From positions 1 to 64,000 of the forward strand of contig JAWKZI010000012.1 in NCBI GenBank assembly GCA_041396045.1: a DNA stretch of 64,000 nucleotides, written 5' to 3'. The notes beneath the pieces are model-generated. The model was not told the DNA's origin. It saw only the letters and a list, made by a program, of their open reading frames with translations, and did not search any database. Below, piece after piece: positions 17,274-27,782 of the stretch. Each line of letters opens with the position of its first letter. Position 1 is the first letter of the stretch. The DNA is from SHZI01 sp041396045. Lineage in GTDB: Bacteria; Pseudomonadota; Gammaproteobacteria; Steroidobacterales; GCA-2729495. Made by a program: the position numbers and the translations under genes.

Positions 17274-19390
17274 TGCCTGGCGAAAATACCATCACGATCG
17301 AAGTCAACGGCGTTGAGATGGAGGCCAAGGCTGGCGAGATGCTGATCGCCGTGACCGACAGGGCCGGTATCTACGTACCGCGTTTCTGCTATCACGAGAA
17401 GTTGTCGATCGCCGCCAACTGCCGCATGTGTCTGGTCGAGGTGGTCAATGCACCAAAGCCCATGCCGGCCTGTGCAACACCGGTAACCAAAGGCATGAAA
17501 GTGGCCACCCGGTCCGAGCGGGCCATCAGGGCGCAGAAGGCCACGATGGAATTCCTGCTGATCAATCATCCGCTGGACTGTCCGATTTGCGACCAAGGTG
17601 GTGAGTGCGAACTGCAGGATCTGGCCATGGGATTTGGCCGGGACGTATCGCGGTTTTCCGAGCGGAAGCGGGTCGTCAAGGACCAGGACATCGGGCCGCT
17701 GATTTCGACGGACATGACCCGCTGCATTCATTGCACTCGCTGTGTCCGTTTTGGCCAGGAGATCGCCGGTATTCAGGAACTCGGCACGATCGGACGTGGC
17801 GAGCACATGAAGATCAAAGCCTTTGTTGAACAAAGCGTCGATCACGAACTCTCCGGCAACATCATTGACCTCTGCCCGGTCGGTGCGCTGAACAGCAAGC
17901 CCTTCCGCTTCAGCGCCCGCGCCTGGGAGATGCAGGCCAGAAGCACAATAGCGCCACATGATTGCGTGGGGTCCAACCTTGACGCGCATGTACTGCTCGG
18001 CAAACTGAAGCGCGTTGTGCCGCGTCCCAATGAAGCGGTCAACGAGACCTGGCTCTCTGATCGGGATCGCTTCAGCTACGAAGGCATTTATGTGGATCGG
18101 GTCACGCAACCTCTGGTTCGCGATGGCGATCAACTGCGGCCCACAACATGGGAAGCGGCGCTGGGAGCCGCAGCAGCCGGAATTGCGGCGGCCAGAACAG
18201 CCGGCCAGAGCGATCTGGGCGCCTGGGTTGCGCCGACGTCGACAGTCGAAGAAGGCTATCTGCTGCAGCAGATATTGCGGCACCTCGGCTCCAACAACAT
18301 TGACTCCCGTTTGCGGCGGCGCGATTTCCGTCTGCAGGACCGGGATCCGGCCTATCCGTGGCTGGGGCTGCCGCTGGCTGATCTGGAGCAAGCCGACGTC
18401 GTACTGGTTGTTGGCTCCAACCTGCGTCGCGAGGCGCCGTTGATTGCGCACCGGCTGCGGAAGGCCGCATTGGCCGGCGCTCACATCATTTTCGTCAATC
18501 CCGAACGCTATGAGTATCTGCACCCGCTGGCAGGTTATCTGGAGACTGGCATCGACCTGGTCGCCGGGGTACGGCGCCTGCTATCGGACAGTCCCGATGA
18601 GGAGGCTGCTGCCATTGTTCGCCACCTGAAGGAGGCAACAAAGGGAGTAATCCTGCTGGGCCAGATGGCTGGTCGACACCCTCGTCTGGCCGATCTGCGC
18701 CAGGCAGTGGGCGAGCTTGCACGACAGACCAGCCTGCGGATTGGCTACATCTCCGAAGGTGCCAACTCCGCCGGCCTGGCTCTCGCGGGCGTACTGCCAC
18801 ACCGCGGCCCCGGCGGAATTCCGCTTGCCGCAGCGGGCAAGACTGTTTCGGACATGCTGGCACAACCGCCGGCCGGCCTGGTGCTGCTGAATGTTGAGCC
18901 AGAATACGACTGCACCGGGAGTGACGCGGCGGTCGCCGCGATAGCCAAATCACAGTTTGTTGTGGCACTGACGCCCTATCTGAGTCCGGCGCTGGAGGCC
19001 CATGCCGATATCGTGTTGCCCGTGGGCACCTTCGCTGAAACAGCCGGCACCTTTGTAAATTGCGAGGGCCGGTGGCAGAGCTTCAACGGCGTTGCGACGC
19101 CGGTCGGCGAAAGCAGGCCAGCATGGAAAGTGCTGAGAGTCCTGGGGAACCTGCTGCAGGTCCCGGAGTTTGAGTTCAATACTGCCCAGGAGGTGCGAAC
19201 GGTTGTCGAAGGCCTGGTGACAATCGCAGAACCTGACAACACCGTGCCAGTAACGGCTATTCCGCCGGCAACTGACCCGTCCGGGATCGAACTTCATGAA
19301 CTCGATATCCCGATGTACAGCCTGGATGGCATTCTGCGTCGCTCGCCAGGCTTGCAGGACACGGCTGAAGCACGCAAGTCGCTGTCATGA
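17273..19390 (+). CDS. nuoG: NADH-quinone oxidoreductase subunit G
   Basis: NuoG is the 75-kDa iron-sulfur subunit. The intact ORF is 705 residues. The N-terminal ferredoxin-like [2Fe-2S] domain has Cys in RFCYHEK, NCRMC and PACATP. Cluster N5 has the unusual His ligand in INHPLDCPICDQGGECELQD, and N4 uses CIHCTRC plus IDLCPVGAL. The C-terminal molybdopterin-like domain has lost the CxxCxxxC of cluster N7: the matching segment reads TIAPHDCVGSNLDAHV with a single Cys, as in mitochondrial and Xanthomonas-type NuoG and unlike E. coli. It overlaps nuoF and nuoH. Confidence 0.96.
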   Translation: MPGENTITIEVNGVEMEAKAGEMLIAVTDRAGIYVPRFCYHEKLSIAANCRMCLVEVVNAPKPMPACATPVTKGMKVATRSERAIRAQKATMEFLLINHPLDCPICDQGGECELQDLAMGFGRDVSRFSERKRVVKDQDIGPLISTDMTRCIHCTRCVRFGQEIAGIQELGTIGRGEHMKIKAFVEQSVDHELSGNIIDLCPVGALNSKPFRFSARAWEMQARSTIAPHDCVGSNLDAHVLLGKLKRVVPRPNEAVNETWLSDRDRFSYEGIYVDRVTQPLVRDGDQLRPTTWEAALGAAAAGIAAARTAGQSDLGAWVAPTSTVEEGYLLQQILRHLGSNNIDSRLRRRDFRLQDRDPAYPWLGLPLADLEQADVVLVVGSNLRREAPLIAHRLRKAALAGAHIIFVNPERYEYLHPLAGYLETGIDLVAGVRRLLSDSPDEEAAAIVRHLKEATKGVILLGQMAGRHPRLADLRQAVGELARQTSLRIGYISEGANSAGLALAGVLPHRGPGGIPLAAAGKTVSDMLAQPPAGLVLLNVEPEYDCTGSDAAVAAIAKSQFVVALTPYLSPALEAHADIVLPVGTFAETAGTFVNCEGRWQSFNGVATPVGESRPAWKVLRVLGNLLQVPEFEFNTAQEVRTVVEGLVTIAEPDNTVPVTAIPPATDPSGIELHELDIPMYSLDGILRRSPGLQDTAEARKSLS

Positions 19391-20448
19391 TCGCCATGTG
19401 GATGTCATTGCCGGAGCTGACTCGTGACCTGTTGGTCATGCTTGTGCAGATACTGGCGCTGACTATCGTCGTTATCCTGTGCGTTGCGTTTCTGACATAC
19501 CTGGAACGCAAGATCATCGGTTACATGCAGAATCGCATCGGTCCGAATCGCGTTGGGCCTGGCGGTTGGTTGCAGCCATTCGCCGACGTCATCAAGCTGC
19601 TGGTCAAAGAGGTGGTGGTACCGACCAGCGCCAACCGCTTCCTGTTTGTCATCGCGCCGCTGCTGTCGATCATCCCGGCATTGGCAACCTGGGCCGTTAT
19701 CCCGTTGTTCCCCGGGTTTGCGATTGCCGATATTGATGCCGGCTTGCTGTATGTCCTGGCGCTGACATCCCTCGGTGTCTATGGCGTGATTCTGGCTGGC
19801 TGGGCCTCCAACTCCAAGTACGCAGTGCTTGGGGCCATGCGTTCTGCGGCCCAGATTGTTGCTTACGAAATTGCGATGGGCTTTGCTCTGGTTGGCGTAC
19901 TGATGGCAGGTGGCAGCCTCAATCTCGGCAAGCTGATAGAAGCGCAGGCCGGCGGGCCCTTGAACTGGTTCTGGTTGCCATTGTTTCCGTTGTTCATCGT
20001 GTACTTCATATCCGGGGTCGCGGAAACAAACCGCGCGCCCTTCGACGTTGCCGAGGGCGAATCAGAAATTGTTGCCGGTTTTCATGTGGAATACTCCGGC
20101 GTGGCGTTCGCCGTCTTCTTTCTGGCTGAGTATGCCAACATGATCCTCATTGCGGCCCTGACAGCCGTGCTGTTCATGGGTGGTTGGCAGTCCGTATTCG
20201 CCGGTGCCTGGGTTGCCGGGCTGGATGGCACTTTCCTGGAAATCCTGCGGGCGCCCGGCATTCACTGGCTCGCAGTCAAGATTGCCTTGTTCATATTCTG
20301 TTTTCTGTGGTTCCGTGCGACGTTCCCCCGTTATCGATATGACCAGATCATGCGCCTCGGATGGAAAGTATTTATTCCGATTACGATCGTCTGGATCTTT
20401 GTTGAGGGTGGAATGGCCATCCTGCAGGTCGGGCCATGGAGCACATGA
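19387..20448 (+). CDS. nuoH: NADH-quinone oxidoreductase subunit H
   Basis: NuoH is the membrane subunit joining the peripheral arm to the proton-pumping arm, and it contributes to the quinone channel. The product is 353 residues with about eight membrane helices. Conserved motifs are FLTYLERKIIGYMQNRIGPN, GPGGWLQPFADVIKLL and the acidic loop AETNRAPFDVAEGESEIVAG. Further along are FFLAEYANM and a C-terminal WFRATFPRYRYDQIMRLGWK. Its ATG overlaps the nuoG stop by 4 bp. Confidence 0.97.
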   Translation: MIAMWMSLPELTRDLLVMLVQILALTIVVILCVAFLTYLERKIIGYMQNRIGPNRVGPGGWLQPFADVIKLLVKEVVVPTSANRFLFVIAPLLSIIPALATWAVIPLFPGFAIADIDAGLLYVLALTSLGVYGVILAGWASNSKYAVLGAMRSAAQIVAYEIAMGFALVGVLMAGGSLNLGKLIEAQAGGPLNWFWLPLFPLFIVYFISGVAETNRAPFDVAEGESEIVAGFHVEYSGVAFAVFFLAEYANMILIAALTAVLFMGGWQSVFAGAWVAGLDGTFLEILRAPGIHWLAVKIALFIFCFLWFRATFPRYRYDQIMRLGWKVFIPITIVWIFVEGGMAILQVGPWST

Positions 20449-20936
20449 TGAGTCGCATCAGTAATGTCATAAAGACCCTGGCGTTGTGGGACTTGCTGCG
20501 TGGCTTGCGTGTCACGCTCATCAACCTGTTTGTCAAGAAAGTCACGCTGCAGTACCCGGAAGAGAAGACCCCGCAATCACCGCGCTTTCGTGGCTTGCAC
20601 GCGCTTCGCCGTTACCCCAATGGCGAAGAGCGCTGCATTGCCTGCAAGCTCTGCGAGGCCGTGTGTCCTGCCGCGGCAATCACCATAGAATCTGAAGTTG
20701 GCCCCGACGGCACCCGGCGTACGACCCGCTACGACATCGACCTGTTCAAGTGCATCTATTGCGGTTTCTGCGAGGAATCCTGCCCGGTCGATTCGATTGT
20801 CGAGACCCGGATATTCGAGTTCCACATGGAGAACCGTGGCGAAAACATCATGACCAAGGACAAACTGCTGGCAGTGGGTGACAAATACGAAGCTATCATC
20901 GCCGCCGACAGGGCTGCCGATGCACCTTATCGTTGA
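20448..20936 (+). CDS. nuoI: NADH-quinone oxidoreductase subunit I
   Basis: NuoI carries [4Fe-4S] clusters N6a and N6b that pass electrons to N2. The product is 162 residues from ATG 20448 (ATGs at 20436 and 20445 are also in frame). The two ferredoxin motifs are CIACKLCEAVCPAAAI and CIYCGFCEESCPVDSI. The N-terminal amphipathic helix (LLRGLRVTLINLFVKK) docks on the membrane. The start shares bases with the nuoH stop. A 63-bp gap follows before nuoJ, the largest within the operon, with no obvious signal in it. Confidence 0.97.
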   Translation: MSRISNVIKTLALWDLLRGLRVTLINLFVKKVTLQYPEEKTPQSPRFRGLHALRRYPNGEERCIACKLCEAVCPAAAITIESEVGPDGTRRTTRYDIDLFKCIYCGFCEESCPVDSIVETRIFEFHMENRGENIMTKDKLLAVGDKYEAIIAADRAADAPYR

Positions 20937-20999
20937 CTGTCTGATTATTATCGTTTGATGTTTACTTCCTGAGAACCAAGCAAGGCCCGCCCGACACAC

Positions 21000-21599
21000 A
21001 TGTTCACGACGTTTCTGTTCTACGCGCTGGCGACCGTGCTGATTGCAGCCGCGGTTGGCGTTATTACGGTGCGCAATCCGGTATTCGCGGCGCTGTGGCT
21101 GATTCTTGCCTTTGTGACCAGCGCGGTACTTTGGCTGCTGCTGGAGGCCGAGTTTCTGGCCATCGTGCTCGTCCTCGTATACGTCGGTGCGGTGATGGTG
21201 CTTTTCCTGTTTGTGGTGATGATGCTCGATATCAACACCGCGACGCTGCGCGAGGGCTTTCTGCACTACGCGCCGGTGGGCGCCATTGTGGCGGGAGTCA
21301 TTATTCTTGAGCTCGCCTATGTCATCTGGTTTCGTAACGATGGGCTGCCGGTGGACACCATGCCGGTACCCCATGATGCAGCCTATTCCAGCACCGAGGC
21401 GCTGGGCCAGGTGTTGTACACCCAGTATCTCTATCCGTTTGAACTGGCGGCCATGTTGCTGCTTCTGGCGATCGTTGCGGCCATCGTGCTGACACAGCGT
21501 CATCGTCCCGGCCTCAAGGTTCAGGACATCAACAAGCAGGTCAACACCCGTGCCAAGGATCGGGTACGGATAGTGAAGATGAAGTCCGAGGTCGATTGA
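21000..21599 (+). CDS. nuoJ: NADH-quinone oxidoreductase subunit J
   Basis: NuoJ is a membrane subunit of the proton-translocating arm. The 199-residue ORF has five predicted helices. The third contains the conserved VLVLVYVGAVMVLFLFVVMM, with the pi-bulge Tyr/Gly region. The polar C-terminal tail (DINKQVNTRAKDRVRIVKMK) is longer than in E. coli. The stop overlaps the nuoK ATG at 21599. Confidence 0.96.
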   Translation: MFTTFLFYALATVLIAAAVGVITVRNPVFAALWLILAFVTSAVLWLLLEAEFLAIVLVLVYVGAVMVLFLFVVMMLDINTATLREGFLHYAPVGAIVAGVIILELAYVIWFRNDGLPVDTMPVPHDAAYSSTEALGQVLYTQYLYPFELAAMLLLLAIVAAIVLTQRHRPGLKVQDINKQVNTRAKDRVRIVKMKSEVD

Positions 21600-21904
21600 T
21601 GATTGGTCTGTCACACTATCTGACCCTCTCGGCGCTGCTGTTCACGATCAGCGTGGCCGGAATCTTTTTGAACCGGAAGAACGTGATCGTTCTGTTGATG
21701 TGTGTCGAACTGATGTTGCTGGCGGTGAACTTCAATTTTGTCGCGTTTTCCCGCTATCTCGATGATCCGGCTGGCCAGGTATTCGTCTTCTTTGTATTGA
21801 CGGTTGCGGCTGCCGAAGCAGCCATCGGCCTGGCGATTCTGGTTGTACTGTTCCGCAGTCGCCACAACATCAATGTCCACGAACTCGACGTGTTGAAGGG
21901 CTAA
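21599..21904 (+). CDS. nuoK: NADH-quinone oxidoreductase subunit K
   Basis: NuoK is a small antiporter-like (MnhC/MrpC-type) membrane subunit with a buried Glu in the proton path. The product is 101 residues with three helices. The conserved acidic positions are in LLMCVELMLLAVNFNFVAF and VAAAEAAIGLAILV. ATG 21599 is preferred over the in-frame TTG at 21596. nuoL starts 5 bp after the stop. Confidence 0.97.
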   Translation: MIGLSHYLTLSALLFTISVAGIFLNRKNVIVLLMCVELMLLAVNFNFVAFSRYLDDPAGQVFVFFVLTVAAAEAAIGLAILVVLFRSRHNINVHELDVLKG

Positions 21905-21908
21905 GGGG

Positions 21909-23865
21909 ATGGAGCGGTACTATCTCGCCATCGTTCTGTGTCCGCTGATTGCCGCGCTGCTTGCCGGACTGTTCGGTCGTCAGATCGGACGGGTCGGTGC
22001 GCATACCGTGACGATTCTGGGTGTTGCCACATCCTTTGTTCTGTCGCTGCTGGTTCTCAAGGCCCAGTGGTGGGACGGGGCCCCGGCTTTCAACGGCGCG
22101 GTATACACCTGGGCCGTCGTCGATGGCGTCCAGATCGATATGGGGTTTCTGATCGACCGGCTCACCGCCCTGATGATGGTGGTGGTTACGGCAGTCTCGT
22201 TGATGGTGCATATCTACTCCATCGGCTATATGCACGATGACCCTGGCTACCAGCGCTTCTTCAGCTATATCTCACTGTTTACCTTCTCCATGCTGCTGCT
22301 GGTGATGGCCAATAACTTCATGCAACTGTTCTTTGGCTGGGAACTGGTTGGCCTGATGTCGTACCTGCTGATCGGTTTCTGGTACACCCGGCCAACCGCG
22401 ATCTTCGCCAGCATGAAGGCCTTTATCGTCAATCGGGTCGGAGATTTCGGCTTCCTGCTGGGCATCGCCATGGTGATGATGGCCACGGGTAGCCTGGACT
22501 ACGCAACCGCTTTTTCGATGGCGCCAGACATCAGTTCCCAGACCATTGTGATCTGGGGCGATACCCCAGTGGTCAGTGATGACGGTGGCCTGCATCCTTC
22601 TGTTTGTTGGTGCGATGGGCAAGTCAGCCCAGATGCCTCTGCATGTCTGGTTGCCGGACTCGATGGAAGGTCCTACACCGATTTCTGCCTTGATTCATGC
22701 AGCGACCATGGTCACGGCCGGCGTGTTCATGGTGGCGCGAATGTCGCCGCTATTTGAGTACTCCGAAACCGCGCTGTCACTGGTGCTGGTCGTCGGAGCC
22801 ACCACGGCATTGTTCACCGGGTTCCTGGGTGTGGTCCAGAACGACATCAAACGTGTCGTTGCGTACTCAACACTGTCCCAGCTGGGTTACATGACAGCCG
22901 CTCTCGGTGCATCAGCCTACGCCGCTGGTGTGTTTCATCTGATGACGCATGCCTTCTTCAAGGCACTGCTGTTTCTGGCTGCGGGCTCCGTCATCATTGC
23001 CATGCATCACGAGCAGGACATCCGCAAGATGGGCGGACTGCGGAAGTATCTGCCGATAACCTGGCTCACCTTCCTGGCAGGAACATTATCGCTGATCGGT
23101 TTCCCGGGCTTTGCGGGGTTCTTTTCCAAGGATGCGCTGATCGAGGCTGTTGGTCATTCGGGACGTTGGGGCGCCGGCTGGGCCTTCTGGTGCCTGATGA
23201 TTGGGGTCTTCGTAACCGCCCTCTATTCGTTTCGGGTGTTCTTCCTGGTTTTTCATGGCCAGGAGCGTATGGATGCCGAGACCCGTTCACACCTGCGTGA
23301 ACCCTCCTGGACAGTTACCGTTCCCCTGGTGCTCTTGGCTATTCCCTCGGTGATCATCGGCTGGTTGACGATCAAGCCGGCCGTCTTTGGCGACTACTTC
23401 GGATCCTCGATCTTTGTGCGGCAGGCTAACGATGTTCTCGGTGAACTGGCCGGGGAGTTCCATGGGCCATTGGCTTATGTACTTCATTCGCTCACAGCGC
23501 CGGTGACCTATATTGCTCTGGCGGGTGCGATAACTGCCTGGTATCTGTATTTGCGCAACCCGGCGCTCGCTGAAACACTGCGGCAGCGGTTCTCCGGGCT
23601 GTACACCTTGCTCGTGAAAAAATACTACTTCGACGAGATCAACAAGATTGTTTTCATGCGCGGAGGCACGGGCCTCGGCCGATTGTTATGGCGCTATGGC
23701 GACGAGGCTGTGATCGATGATGGAATCGTCAATGGCAGCGCCCGGGTTATCCAATGGGGGGCCAGAGTCAGTCGCGAACTCCAGAGCGGATATCTGTACC
23801 ACTATGCATTCGCCATGATCATCGGCCTGGCGGTACTCATTGGCTGGCTGTTGCTCGGCAACTGA
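21909..23865 (+). CDS. nuoL: NADH-quinone oxidoreductase subunit L, one frameshift
   Basis: NuoL is the distal antiporter-like subunit with the long lateral helix HL. The N-terminal part shows MNNFMQLFFGWE-type sequence (VMANNFMQLFFGWELVGLMS) with the key Glu. The frame breaks near 22562, where QWSVMTVACILLFVGAMGKS continues in another frame, and then KSAQMPLHVWLPDSMEGPTP and THAFFKALLFLAAGS, which carry the proton-channel Lys and His. The C-terminus ends in a hydrophobic anchor (IIGLAVLIGWLLLG). Corrected length is about 652 residues. The break is consistent with one missing base. Confidence 0.94.
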
Positions 23866-23881
23866 ACCCGGGAATGGCTCA

Positions 23882-25440
23882 ATGATCGAAAATATTTCAG
23901 GGATGGGCACGCTTAGCGTGCTGATCTGGTTGCCGATTGTCGGTGGCCTGATTCTTCTGGCACTTGGCAAGGGGCAGAAAACCGTACAGGCGGGGGATAT
24001 CCGCTGGGACGGATTCATCGCGCTGGCATTCTCCATACTGACCTTTGTGCTCAGTATCGCGCTGTGGACCGGCTTCGATACCACGACGGCTGACATGCAG
24101 TTCGTTGAACGGGCACCGTGGATCCGGACCTTCAACGTGGAGTACTTCCTCGGCATCGACGGCCTTTCAATGCCGTTGATTCTGCTCACCACTTTTCTGA
24201 CGCCGGTTGTCGTCCTGGCCGGTTGGGACTCGGTCAAAAAGCGCACTGCACAGTACTTCGCCACGTTCCTGATTCTTGAGGGCCTGATGATCGGCGTATT
24301 TGCCGCACTTGATGCCCTGCTGTTCTACGTGTTCTGGGAAGCGATGCTGATTCCGATGTTCATCATTATCGGAGTCTGGGGCGGTGATCGCCGGGTGTAC
24401 GCCACACTCAAGTTCTTCCTGTACACCTTTTCTGGGTTCAGTGCTGATGCTGATCGCACTGATCTATCTGTATCTGAAGTCCGGCAGTTACAGCATCCTG
24501 GACTTCCACGCGCTGCCGTTGTCGCTTACCGAACAGACGCTGATCTTCCTGGCTTTCCTGGTTGCATTTGCCGTGAAGGTACCGATGTGGCCGGTGCACA
24601 CATGGCTTCCCGATGCACACGTCGAAGCGCCGGCCGGAGGCTCGGTAATCCTTGCAGCCATCCTGCTGAAAATGGGTGGCTACGGCTTTGTTCGCTTCAG
24701 CCTGCCGATAACGCCGGATGCCAGTAGTGAACTGGCGTGGCTGATGATTACCCTGTCGCTGATTGCGGTTGTCTATATCTGCCTGGTTGCCCTGGTCCAG
24801 GAAGACATGAAGAAGCTGGTTGCCTATTCCTCAATCACCCATATGGGATTCGTGACCCTGGGCTTTTTCATTGCCTGGGCGATCGTGCAAAGAACCGGTT
24901 CTACTGCTGGTGTCGCCATGGGTCTGTCCGGCGGCATGTTCCAGATGATTTCCCATGGATTGATTTCGGGAGCGCTGTTTCTTTGCGTGGGCGTACTCTA
25001 CGATCGCCTCCATACTCGCCGGATCGATGGCTACGGCGGTGTCGTCAACACCATGCCGGTTTTTGCCGTGTTCATGGTGGGGTTCGCTTTCGCCAATGCC
25101 GGCTTGCCGGGGACTTCCGGTTTCGTGGGCGAGTTTCTGGTGATCCTGGCGACCTTCAAGGCAGGATTCTGGTATGCATTTCTGCTCACCCTCAACCTCA
25201 TTATTGGTGCCGCCTATTCGTTATGGCTGGTCAAGCGGGTAATTTTCGGGCCGGTGGCCAATGAGCGGAGTTGCCGGCATGACCGACGTCTCGTGGCGGG
25301 AGTTTGTCGTTCTGGGTGTGCTGGCCGTTGGGGTCATTGGCCTCGGACTCTGGCCCGGTCCGCTAACCAATGTGATGTCTGCCAGCATTGATCATCTGGT
25401 GACGCAAATTACCCACTCCAAATTGCAGGCACTGCCATGA
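23882..25440 (+). CDS. nuoM: NADH-quinone oxidoreductase subunit M, two frameshifts
   Basis: NuoM is an antiporter-like proton-pumping subunit. From ATG 23882 the frame gives FLGIDGLSMPLILLTTFLT, ALLFYVFWEAMLIPMF (channel Glu) and KFFLYT. It breaks near 24432 and resumes as LGSVLMLIALIYLYLKSGS, FAVKVPMWPVHTWLPDAHVE and MFQMISHGLISGALFL. A second break near 25263, after VKRVIFGPVANER, recovers MTDVSWREFVVLGVLAVG and a C-terminus ending LQALP at the TGA of 25438-25440. Corrected length is about 519 residues, normal for the family. The stop overlaps the nuoN ATG. Confidence 0.93.
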
Positions 25441-26896
25441 ATGCAGCTACCAGTCTGATGTCGTCAGACCTGATGTCTGCCTGGCCGGAAATACTGCTGG
25501 CGGGTGGCTTGTGTGTCGTGCTGCTGCTTGACCTGTTCCTCAAGGATGACTACCGGGATTTCACCTACCTCGCCGCAATAGTCCTGCTGGCAGTGCTCGC
25601 CTGGGTGCTGCTGGTCAACAACGATGGCAGCACCGTTACGCTCGCCTTTGGCGGGTCCTTTATCGACGATCCACTGGGTAGGGTCCTCAATCTGTTTGCT
25701 GTGGCGACAGTCGCCACCGGTATTTCTGTATTCACGGCCCTGGTTGCGGGCACGTGGCCTGCATCACGGCGAGTTCTATGTCATCGGGCTGTTCGGATTG
25801 CTTGGCATCATGGTGCTGGCCTCGAGTTACAGCCTGCTGGTCAGCTTATCTGGGGCTGGAGATTCTCTCGCTGAGCCTCTATGCGCTGGTGGCCTTTAAT
25901 CGGGAGTCATCTGTGTCGGCCGAGGCGGCCATGAAGTTTTTCGTGCTGGGCGCGATCGCCTCAGGCACTTTGCTCTATGGCATGTCGCTCGTTTATGGCG
26001 TTACCGGCAGCCTGAACATCGGTGACCTGAAAGCCGGGATCGGTGGCAGCGAAGCCACCTCACTCAGTCTGTGGGTTGGCGTCGCCTTTCTGGTCGCAGG
26101 GATCAGCTTCAAGTTCGCCGCGGTGCCTTTTCATATGTGGGCGCCCGACGTCTACGAGGGTGCACCAACACCGGTGACGCTCTATGTAGGTACCGCGCCA
26201 AAACTGGGCGCTCTGGCCCTGGTGATCCGGATACTGGTTGAGGGCCTGCCCGCAGTGGGGGACCTTTGGCAACCGATGCTGGCGGCATTGGCGGTTTTGT
26301 CACTGATACTGGGCAACGTGGCGGCAATCGCGCAGACCAACGTCAAGCGGATGCTCGCCTATTCCACGGTCGCCCATGTGGGGTTCATCCTGCTCGGCTT
26401 TGCAGTTGGCTCTGTGGAAGGCGTACAGGCCGCACTTTTTTACACGATCGTCTACATCATCATGGCCGCCGGCAGCTTCGGTGTTCTGGTTTTGCTGAGC
26501 AGTCGTGGTGAAGACGTGGAAACGCTCGATGACCTTCGTGGCCTCTGGCAGCGTAGCCCCTGGTTTGCACTGATGATGATGCTGATGATGATCAGCATGG
26601 CGGGTGTGCCCCCACTGGCTGGCTTCTATGCCAAGTGGTGGATACTCTCGGCGCTGCTGGACGCCGGGTATCTGGGCTTGTGCGTGCTCGCCGTGGTCGC
26701 CTCGGTGGTCGGCGCGTTCTACTACCTGCGGGTCGTCAAGATGATGATTTTCGACGATGGTGGCGAAGCACATGCCACCGGCACGCCGCTCGACATCCGC
26801 ATCATCCTGAGCGTCAACGGCCTGCTGCTCCTGCTCATCGGCATACTGCCGGAGCGCCTGCTGGAACTGTGCGCCCGCGCCGCCAGCCTGATCTGA
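25437..26896 (+). CDS. nuoN: NADH-quinone oxidoreductase subunit N, two frameshifts
   Basis: NuoN is the third antiporter-like subunit of the membrane arm. The first frame (MNAATSLMSSDLMSAWPEIL, GSFIDDPLGRVLNLF) shifts near 25750 to one reading GLHHGEFYVIGLFGLLGIM. It shifts again near 25850 to one reading YLGLEILSLSLYALVAFNRE, which carries the conserved Glu. The remaining part is continuous: FKFAAVPFHMWAPDVYEGAP (channel Lys), MLAYSTVAHVGFILLGF and SMAGVPPLAGFYAKWWIL. Corrected length is about 486 residues. It is the last nuo gene; the initiator tRNA follows about 96 bp later. Confidence 0.93.
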
Positions 26897-26992
26897 GGAG
26901 GGCGGCAGCGGACAATCCATTCAGCGCCCAGCGCCGACCATCGCGTGGTTGCCACCGGGGTGACAAGTGGCTACTATGCCGCCTTGCGCGGG

Positions 26993-27069
<77 letters not shown>

Positions 27070-27084
27070 ACTAACAGCTAGAAG

Positions 27085-27110
27085 TAGCCCCGCATGGGGC
27101 TATTTTGTTT
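27085..27110 (+). terminator. intrinsic terminator-like hairpin after tRNA-fMet
   Basis: Stem tagcccc (27085-27091) and ggggcta (27096-27102) around loop gcat is followed by ttttgttt. It lies 15 bp after the tRNA 3' end. It could end the tRNA transcript or act as an attenuator for the rimP-nusA operon. Confidence 0.75.
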
Positions 27111-27200
27111 TGCGGCACGGGTGTTTGCGGTCCACGGCTCTGACCCTGAATGCGGGGTTCTGGCCAGCATCCGGATAGGTGCCGGGCGTCGTCTAGCAGA

Positions 27201-27224
27201 GTGGGCCAATGGCCCACTTTTTTG
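27201..27224 (+). terminator. intrinsic terminator-like hairpin in the rimP leader
   Basis: Stem gtgggcc (27201-27207) and ggcccac (27211-27217) around loop aat is followed by a run of six T. It lies only about 30 bp before the rimP ATG, so transcription must pass it to express nusA and infB. In E. coli the metY-rimP interval likewise holds terminators involved in nusA autoregulation. Confidence 0.75.
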
Positions 27225-27252
27225 TTTGGGGCGTACGAAGCGAACGGCGAAT

Positions 27253-27753
27253 ATGACGAATAGTCGGGCACAGTTGATTGCCTTGTTGGAGCCAGCCGTA
27301 GAGGCACTGGGATACGAACTGGTGGATCTGGAGCTGAACTTTGGCGGCAGACGCGGCGTATTGCGCCTGTATATCGACGTCGTCAGGCCGGCCGTAGCTG
27401 GCACGGAGCCTAAAGACGGCGAACTGGAGTGTATTCGCGTCGAAGACTGCGAAACAGTCAGCCGGCAGGTTGGTGCCGTGCTGGACGTTGAAGACCCGAT
27501 CCGTCGGGATTACGACCTGGAAGTATCGTCACCGGGCCTGGACAGAAAGCTGGTGAAGCCGGCGCACTTTGACCGCTTTGCTGGCCAAATCGTGCAGGGC
27601 CGCTTGCGGCGGGTACTGGATGGCCGTCGCCGTTTCACTGGAACGCTGGCGGGCCGGAACGGAACCATGGTGACGATAAGTGTCGAAAACGATATTGACC
27701 TGACCGTGTCGATGGACGATCTGGAAGTCGTCCGGCTGAAGCCGGATTTCTGA
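27253..27753 (+). CDS. rimP: Ribosome maturation factor RimP
   Basis: RimP assists assembly of the 30S subunit. ATG 27253 gives MTNSRAQLIALLEPAVEALG (166 residues). Conserved features are GYELVDLELNFGGRRGVLRL, CETVSRQVGAVLDVEDPI, YDLEVSSPGLDRKLVKPAHF, and a C-terminal SH3-like barrel ending MDDLEVVRLKPDF. A long in-frame extension upstream (from 27094) would cross both terminators and is not conserved, so it is rejected. nusA starts 29 bp downstream. Confidence 0.96.
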   Translation: MTNSRAQLIALLEPAVEALGYELVDLELNFGGRRGVLRLYIDVVRPAVAGTEPKDGELECIRVEDCETVSRQVGAVLDVEDPIRRDYDLEVSSPGLDRKLVKPAHFDRFAGQIVQGRLRRVLDGRRRFTGTLAGRNGTMVTISVENDIDLTVSMDDLEVVRLKPDF

Positions 27754-27782
27754 AGGCCGGAATACTGAAAGCGGAAGAGATT

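Noticed and set aside
27094..27252. N-terminal extension of rimP from an upstream ATG
   Set aside because: It would translate through two terminator hairpins and is not homologous to any part of RimP; ATG 27253 gives the normal N-terminus.
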